Of a stretch of 64,000 nucleotides of DNA, positions 60,471-64,000 are shown one piece after another. Under the pieces are notes generated by a model. The model did no database searches, had not been told where the DNA came from, and was given only the letters and a program-made list of their open reading frames with translations. Source of the stretch: Cellvibrionaceae bacterium 1162T.S.0a.05 (GTDB lineage Bacteria > Pseudomonadota > Gammaproteobacteria > Pseudomonadales > Cellvibrionaceae). The stretch covers positions 1 through 64,000 of the forward strand of contig LANB01000001.1 in assembly GCA_000964245.1 (NCBI GenBank), given 5' to 3'. The position numbers were made by a program, and so were the translations under genes. Position 1 is the stretch's first letter, and the number at the start of each line of letters is the position of its first letter.

Positions 60471-61355
60471 TCAATTTCGCTTAATAAGGCGACCAACCAT
60501 GAGGATGACACCAAAGAAAAGAGAGAAAGCGATCAACACAAGATCGCGACAAAAATGAAAACTGGAGCGCGAGGTATCTTCGTCCAGAACACCGGAGAGC
60601 CCAGCAAGAAAAAACTGGGATAACGCCTGGTTGTCAATACTGATACTTTGAATAAACAGGGCGATCCCCGCTACTTCACACGTCCAAATGAGCAAGGAAA
60701 GCAAAGCAATACTGGCAAATCGCCCTTCAACACAGCGCAATATGCTTTCTTCCAACAACCTCAATTGATGGCTTATTTTTAATAGCTGTAATCCACGCCT
60801 TGAATGGCTACTGAGGACCAGATGGTGGTTCAGATAAATAAATACTTTGGCCACAGCAAAAAAAGCAGTCAACGCCAAAACGCTGAACACAAAGAACAAT
60901 ATAAAAATCATCCGCAATTGCGGCGGCACATCCACTTTGAAAAAATACAAAACCAGAATAAACAATGCAATAACAGAGATATCACCAAAGCGTTCCGCTA
61001 ACCAAATGGATAGCGCTTTGCGCGTTTTGATTGCATAAAAAAAGCTACCAAGCCGCAAGATTTCCCCTATTTTGAAGGGTAAAAGTGCACTGGGCAGCGC
61101 CGTTACTGCATGGCAGGAGAGAACTGGCAAAATACGCTCACGTTCATCCAGTGTGAGCATAGCGAGGCGCAACATTCGAAATATGTGCGACATGGCATAC
61201 ACACCAGCGATGGCAAGAATAAAGAAGGCATCAATACCGCGAAATACAACAGGCAGCACCCTACCCCACTGATAAAACCACTGCGCGATCAAGGCCGCAA
61301 GAATGCAGAGGTATAGCGGCAAGAGCCAGTGGAGTACGCGCTGCCAAAACATCAC
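60471..61355 (-). CDS. UPF0104/LPG-synthase-type membrane protein
   Basis: A 294-residue polytopic protein with about seven to eight helices (FFILAIAGVYAMSHIFRMLR; HAVTALPSALLPFKIGEILRLG; FGDISVIALFILVLYFF). The LPFKIGEILR motif is the signature of the lysylphosphatidylglycerol synthase membrane region (AglD/UPF0104), members of which are linked to lipid-linked sugar handling or flipping. GTG 61355 or ATG 61352 both fit, the former overlapping the GT stop. Confidence 0.8.
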   Translation of the reverse strand: MMFWQRVLHWLLPLYLCILAALIAQWFYQWGRVLPVVFRGIDAFFILAIAGVYAMSHIFRMLRLAMLTLDERERILPVLSCHAVTALPSALLPFKIGEILRLGSFFYAIKTRKALSIWLAERFGDISVIALFILVLYFFKVDVPPQLRMIFILFFVFSVLALTAFFAVAKVFIYLNHHLVLSSHSRRGLQLLKISHQLRLLEESILRCVEGRFASIALLSLLIWTCEVAGIALFIQSISIDNQALSQFFLAGLSGVLDEDTSRSSFHFCRDLVLIAFSLFFGVILMVGRLIKRN

Positions 61356-62164
61356 ACTTCTACCTTACTGGCCTCGTGTTGATATTGAATATCCCCCCGA
61401 TAATCGTCGAAGGGCTTGGCACGCATTTCAGTTTGTAAAAAGCGCGCACGGCCGAAAAAGTAGCCCGCAAGCAGAGAGAGAACCCGAGTCGCTTGCCGAA
61501 ACAAACGCACATTGGACACCTGATCTTCCTCACGCCATGTTATCGGAAAAAATTTAACGCTTTGCTTACGGTTATAACTGCCCATTAACATCATGTAATT
61601 GAAGGTCAAGTCATCAGGAAAGTTTTTGTAATAAAATTCCTCGAACTGTTCCAGTTTGTACATATTAAGACCCGAACCCAGATCGTAAACGCGCTTGAGC
61701 ACAGGTACAGAAAATAACAAATTGTAAACATGGTTTCCGAATGTGCGAAACCAGGAATAACCCTTGAGTTGACTGCCCGGCATAAAACGCGCGCCCATAT
61801 AGCAATCCACATTTTCGTAGGCTTTTGCCTTCAAGCCCTCGCGTAAATCGCGAATATCTGCCTGATCGTCACCATGTAAAACAATTAAATGGTCGAAGCC
61901 ATTTTCAATGGCATAACGAAACGCCGCTTTGTGCGACCCACCCAAGCCGTAATTATCAACATTTCTCCACGCGATGTAGTTGCATTGCCTCAGCACCTGT
62001 CGCCCTTTTTCTATGGCAACGTCCAGCGTGTCATCCGGCGAGCGATTGTCTACCACCACAACTGTATCCACCAGCGCTTGCATTTCTGCATCAAATTGCT
62101 CCAGAACACGCACCACTTGGGGAGCGCAACGGTAGCAAGGAATAAATACCATTATCTTCGACAT
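61352..62164 (-). CDS. Family 2 glycosyltransferase (polyprenyl-phosphate type)
   Basis: A 270-residue GT2 of the DPM1/ArnC class: MVFIPCYRCAPQVVRVLEQF at the start, VDNRSPDDTLDVA and LHGDDQADIRD for nucleotide and metal binding. It is expected to charge a polyprenyl phosphate with a sugar for transfer to the surface glycan. No C-terminal membrane helices, so the adjacent GtrA and UPF0104 proteins may provide the membrane part. Adjacent to GtrA (gap 1 nt). Confidence 0.88.
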   Translation of the reverse strand: MSKIMVFIPCYRCAPQVVRVLEQFDAEMQALVDTVVVVDNRSPDDTLDVAIEKGRQVLRQCNYIAWRNVDNYGLGGSHKAAFRYAIENGFDHLIVLHGDDQADIRDLREGLKAKAYENVDCYMGARFMPGSQLKGYSWFRTFGNHVYNLLFSVPVLKRVYDLGSGLNMYKLEQFEEFYYKNFPDDLTFNYMMLMGSYNRKQSVKFFPITWREEDQVSNVRLFRQATRVLSLLAGYFFGRARFLQTEMRAKPFDDYRGDIQYQHEASKVEV

Positions 62165-62165
62165 C

Positions 62166-62603
62166 TTATTCGACCACTTTTCTTGTTTTCATAAATCGGC
62201 TCAAAAACTTCATAAAGATAAAGTTAATCAGCAAGGTAAAGGGAGTAATGATGACCTTTCCAATGATACCGGCATAGACGGGCAACACGTAAAAATTCTG
62301 AAGCTCAAGCCAGCCCACAAGCACTTTCAAGACTGCCGAAAAGCTTAAGATGGAGACACATTGATAGCTCCAATAGACACTCAGGAAGAACACATGACGG
62401 TCAGTTTGCTTATTAAATACCAAGCGTAGGGAACTGAAATAGACAAAAGTAACCCCTAAAAAGGACGAGGCTATATTGGCGTAAAACGGCGCAACCTTAA
62501 AAACCTGGACCAAAGCGATAAATGCACAGAAATCGCACAACCAGCCAATGCCGGAATACAGGGCAAAGCCCATAAACATTGAAATAAGTTCACGATATTT
62601 CAT
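62166..62603 (-). CDS. GtrA-family membrane protein
   Basis: A 145-residue four-helix protein (FALYSGIGWLCDFCAFIALV; NIASSFLGVTFVYFSSLRLVFN; VITPFTLLINFIFMKFLSRF) of the GtrA family, which is associated with translocation of lipid-linked sugars. It is the first gene of the minus-strand glycan operon. The divergent gap contains its promoter. Confidence 0.88.
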   Translation of the reverse strand: MKYRELISMFMGFALYSGIGWLCDFCAFIALVQVFKVAPFYANIASSFLGVTFVYFSSLRLVFNKQTDRHVFFLSVYWSYQCVSILSFSAVLKVLVGWLELQNFYVLPVYAGIIGKVIITPFTLLINFIFMKFLSRFMKTRKVVE

Positions 62604-63118
62604 GGTGACCGCTTCCCGTCAGAGCGGTAGAACTTTTTACTATTTTAATTTTATTTATATTTTTGTGTTTTTCCGCCCGTGATACTGTCTGGCAGTGGAA
62701 AGGGTCAGCAAACATGAGAGCGCTATCCTAGCAGATTTGGCTGCTATTTGCCCTTTTTTGACCCTTTATCCCTGCCCCAATGCCTCAGATCTGGCGGAAG
62801 CCACAAGGCTAGCAGAAAACCCCCAGGGCGAGTAGAAAAGTCAACCAATTTGCTCATTCTCACTCAATTTCTGGCGGCAATCTGCTATATTGGGGGCCGC
62901 ATTCGGGCAGGCCGCCTGTGTCACCTGTGTAAGGTAACCTATGTAAGCGGCAGACAAATATAAGGGCCCGGAAAATCATGTTTGCCCCGGGCATGGCCTT
63001 AGGGACAGCGCTAATCAAGCGCGATGCTGAAAGACATAATGAAAACAAAGAGCCAGAAAAAGAGCCAGAATAAAGACCTCACAAAGCGTCAATAAGAAAA
63101 GATCTATAGGTAACGGTT
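62604..63118. other. Divergent promoter region with inverted repeats
   Basis: A 515-nt gap with no gene. GCCCGG / CCGGGC arms with a 15-nt spacer at 62966-62992, and GCCGC / GCGGC around 62911-62950 suggest a structured 5' leader for the plus-strand gene. I cannot match it to a known riboswitch. Confidence 0.45.
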
Positions 63119-64000
63119 ATGAGCAGTACAGATACGGGTGCGGACAATTCAGCAGCCCAGTCTTCCCCTTCCCCCAGTAACAGCGCCAAACTGACAGCCC
63201 TCGAGCTGGTCGCCCGCACGATGAAAGAGAGCTGGCAGTGCTGCCTGCGTTGGGAGTATTTCCCGATTTTTCTTGTCGTTCTGGCATCGACAATCCTGAA
63301 TTTTGTACTTGTGTTCGAGTGGTCGCTGTATAAGACCTACTTGACCAGTGATATGTTTGGCTACTGGGAGCGCGGTATACAGATTTGGAGCGGAGACGAG
63401 AAAACACCAAACACCTGGGTATCCAATGCGCCCTTTTACTCGCGGGTGATTGCCGTCGTTTTCTCCTGGCTTGAGTACTTTAACCTCAGAGACTGGCGCC
63501 TTGAGACCTTGCTTAGCCTTAACATCATTATGTCGGCTTTCGGGACCTTCTCGCTGTACATGATCGGACGTAAAATGTTCGAAGGGCGCGCATGGCCCCT
63601 GGCTTTTGCGGCAACCTATGCCTTTGCCTACCCCAACCTGTACTTCAATACTTTCGTCCTCGGTGAGCCCTTTGCCATTCCCATCATAATCACCGCCTTG
63701 TGCATGGTTCTGTATTGGCACAAAAGTTATAAGTTGTTTTTTGCAGGCCTCATCCTGGCGTTCGGTGTCGGGGTGAGACCTTCAAATGGCTTTGTCGGTT
63801 TGCCCTGTGGTTTGTTTATTCTTTTTTACGGTTTCCATTTTTGGCGAGTCCCTATCAAGGAATGGTTTGCCATTCTGTTCCCACGGGTATTGCGAGCAGC
63901 GGCATTTTCGATTGGCTTTATTCTGATGATTTTCAGTATCCTGGCCGAAAATAATCGGGTGTCGGACGGCAAACTGAAAGGCATCACGGCGCATTCCGGT
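63119..64000 (+). CDS. ArnT/GT39-like polytopic membrane glycosyltransferase (partial)
   Basis: An open frame from ATG 63119 (AGG 8 nt upstream) runs off the right edge with 294 codons seen. It is a polytopic membrane protein: PIFLVVLASTILNFVLVFEW in helix 1, then a periplasmic loop containing SDMFGYWERGIQIWSGDEKTP, with acidic residues typical of GT-C enzymes, then several helices. The fold suits GT39/ArnT-type glycosyltransferases using polyprenyl-phosphate sugars. It would receive the product of the divergent GT2 gene. The C-terminal half is outside the window. Confidence 0.75.
   Translation, partial: MSSTDTGADNSAAQSSPSPSNSAKLTALELVARTMKESWQCCLRWEYFPIFLVVLASTILNFVLVFEWSLYKTYLTSDMFGYWERGIQIWSGDEKTPNTWVSNAPFYSRVIAVVFSWLEYFNLRDWRLETLLSLNIIMSAFGTFSLYMIGRKMFEGRAWPLAFAATYAFAYPNLYFNTFVLGEPFAIPIIITALCMVLYWHKSYKLFFAGLILAFGVGVRPSNGFVGLPCGLFILFYGFHFWRVPIKEWFAILFPRVLRAAAFSIGFILMIFSILAENNRVSDGKLKGITAHSG

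Noticed and set aside
62748-62963. Small plus-strand frame in the divergent gap
   Set aside because: No ribosome site, no recognisable protein features, and it lies in a region with inverted repeats better explained as a leader.

Overview
The window (64 kb, moderate G+C) looks like the chromosome of a free-living polysaccharide-degrading gammaproteobacterium of the Cellvibrio/Saccharophagus/Teredinibacter type. The grounds are the pncC-recA-recX order with a LexA-like box, a LapA-type adhesin with its own type I secretion system, many plant-polysaccharide enzymes (GH10, GH43, GH94, GH97, GH2), two GPH-family sugar transporters, and abundant lipoproteins and outer-membrane barrels. I see no rRNA, tRNA, CRISPR array, transposase, integrase or phage gene. 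The genus is an inference.

Layout. 1-7654 (minus): ABC exporter, adaptor, TolC-like channel and the N-terminal part of a giant adhesin that runs off the left edge. 7725-9814 (minus): recX, recA, pncC. 10163-11986 (plus): a membrane-tethered receiver protein and a DUF4124 protein. 12060-17900: GH2 enzyme, probable cellobionic acid phosphorylase (GH94) and a GPH transporter. 18030-22321: degenerate HD-GYP protein, then a lipoprotein with a long Pro-Glu-Gln repeat stalk and a fibro-slime domain. 22561-34265: a proton-channel envelope locus (AgmX/TonB-like, two ExbD, ExbB/TolQ, small exported protein, three TPR proteins, a coiled-coil protein, three small outer-membrane barrels, one with an SH3 domain). 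34490-49346: two large haem c lipoproteins and a DUF1080 protein surrounding a YhhJ-type ABC exporter, a GH10 xylanase and a GH97 enzyme. 49445-53008 (minus): ECF sigma factor, anti-sigma factor, an extremely acidic exported protein, then a TPR/beta-barrel protein. 53197-55713: GPH transporter plus cytoplasmic GH43. 55802-57667: alpha/beta hydrolase and a TonB-like orphan. 57840-64000: a glycan-assembly locus.

How the genes may work together. The carbohydrate genes suggest outer-membrane or periplasmic cleavage (GH10 xylanase, GH97, haem/DUF1080 oxidative enzymes), import by GPH transporters, and cytoplasmic completion (GH94 phosphorolysis of cellobionate, GH43 on short xylo- or arabino-oligomers). 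The most intriguing block is 22561-34265. Its parts list (TolQ/R-like motor, AgmX-like transducer, TPR lipoproteins, small barrels) resembles the Agl-Glt gliding/spore-coat machine of myxobacteria, but the organism type does not predict myxobacterial gliding, so the job of this energised trans-envelope machine is open. A second point of interest is the clustering of CxxCH lipoproteins with DUF1080 (3-keto-glycoside hydrolase family) domains, one fused into a single polypeptide, which suggests oxidation-assisted sugar cleavage.
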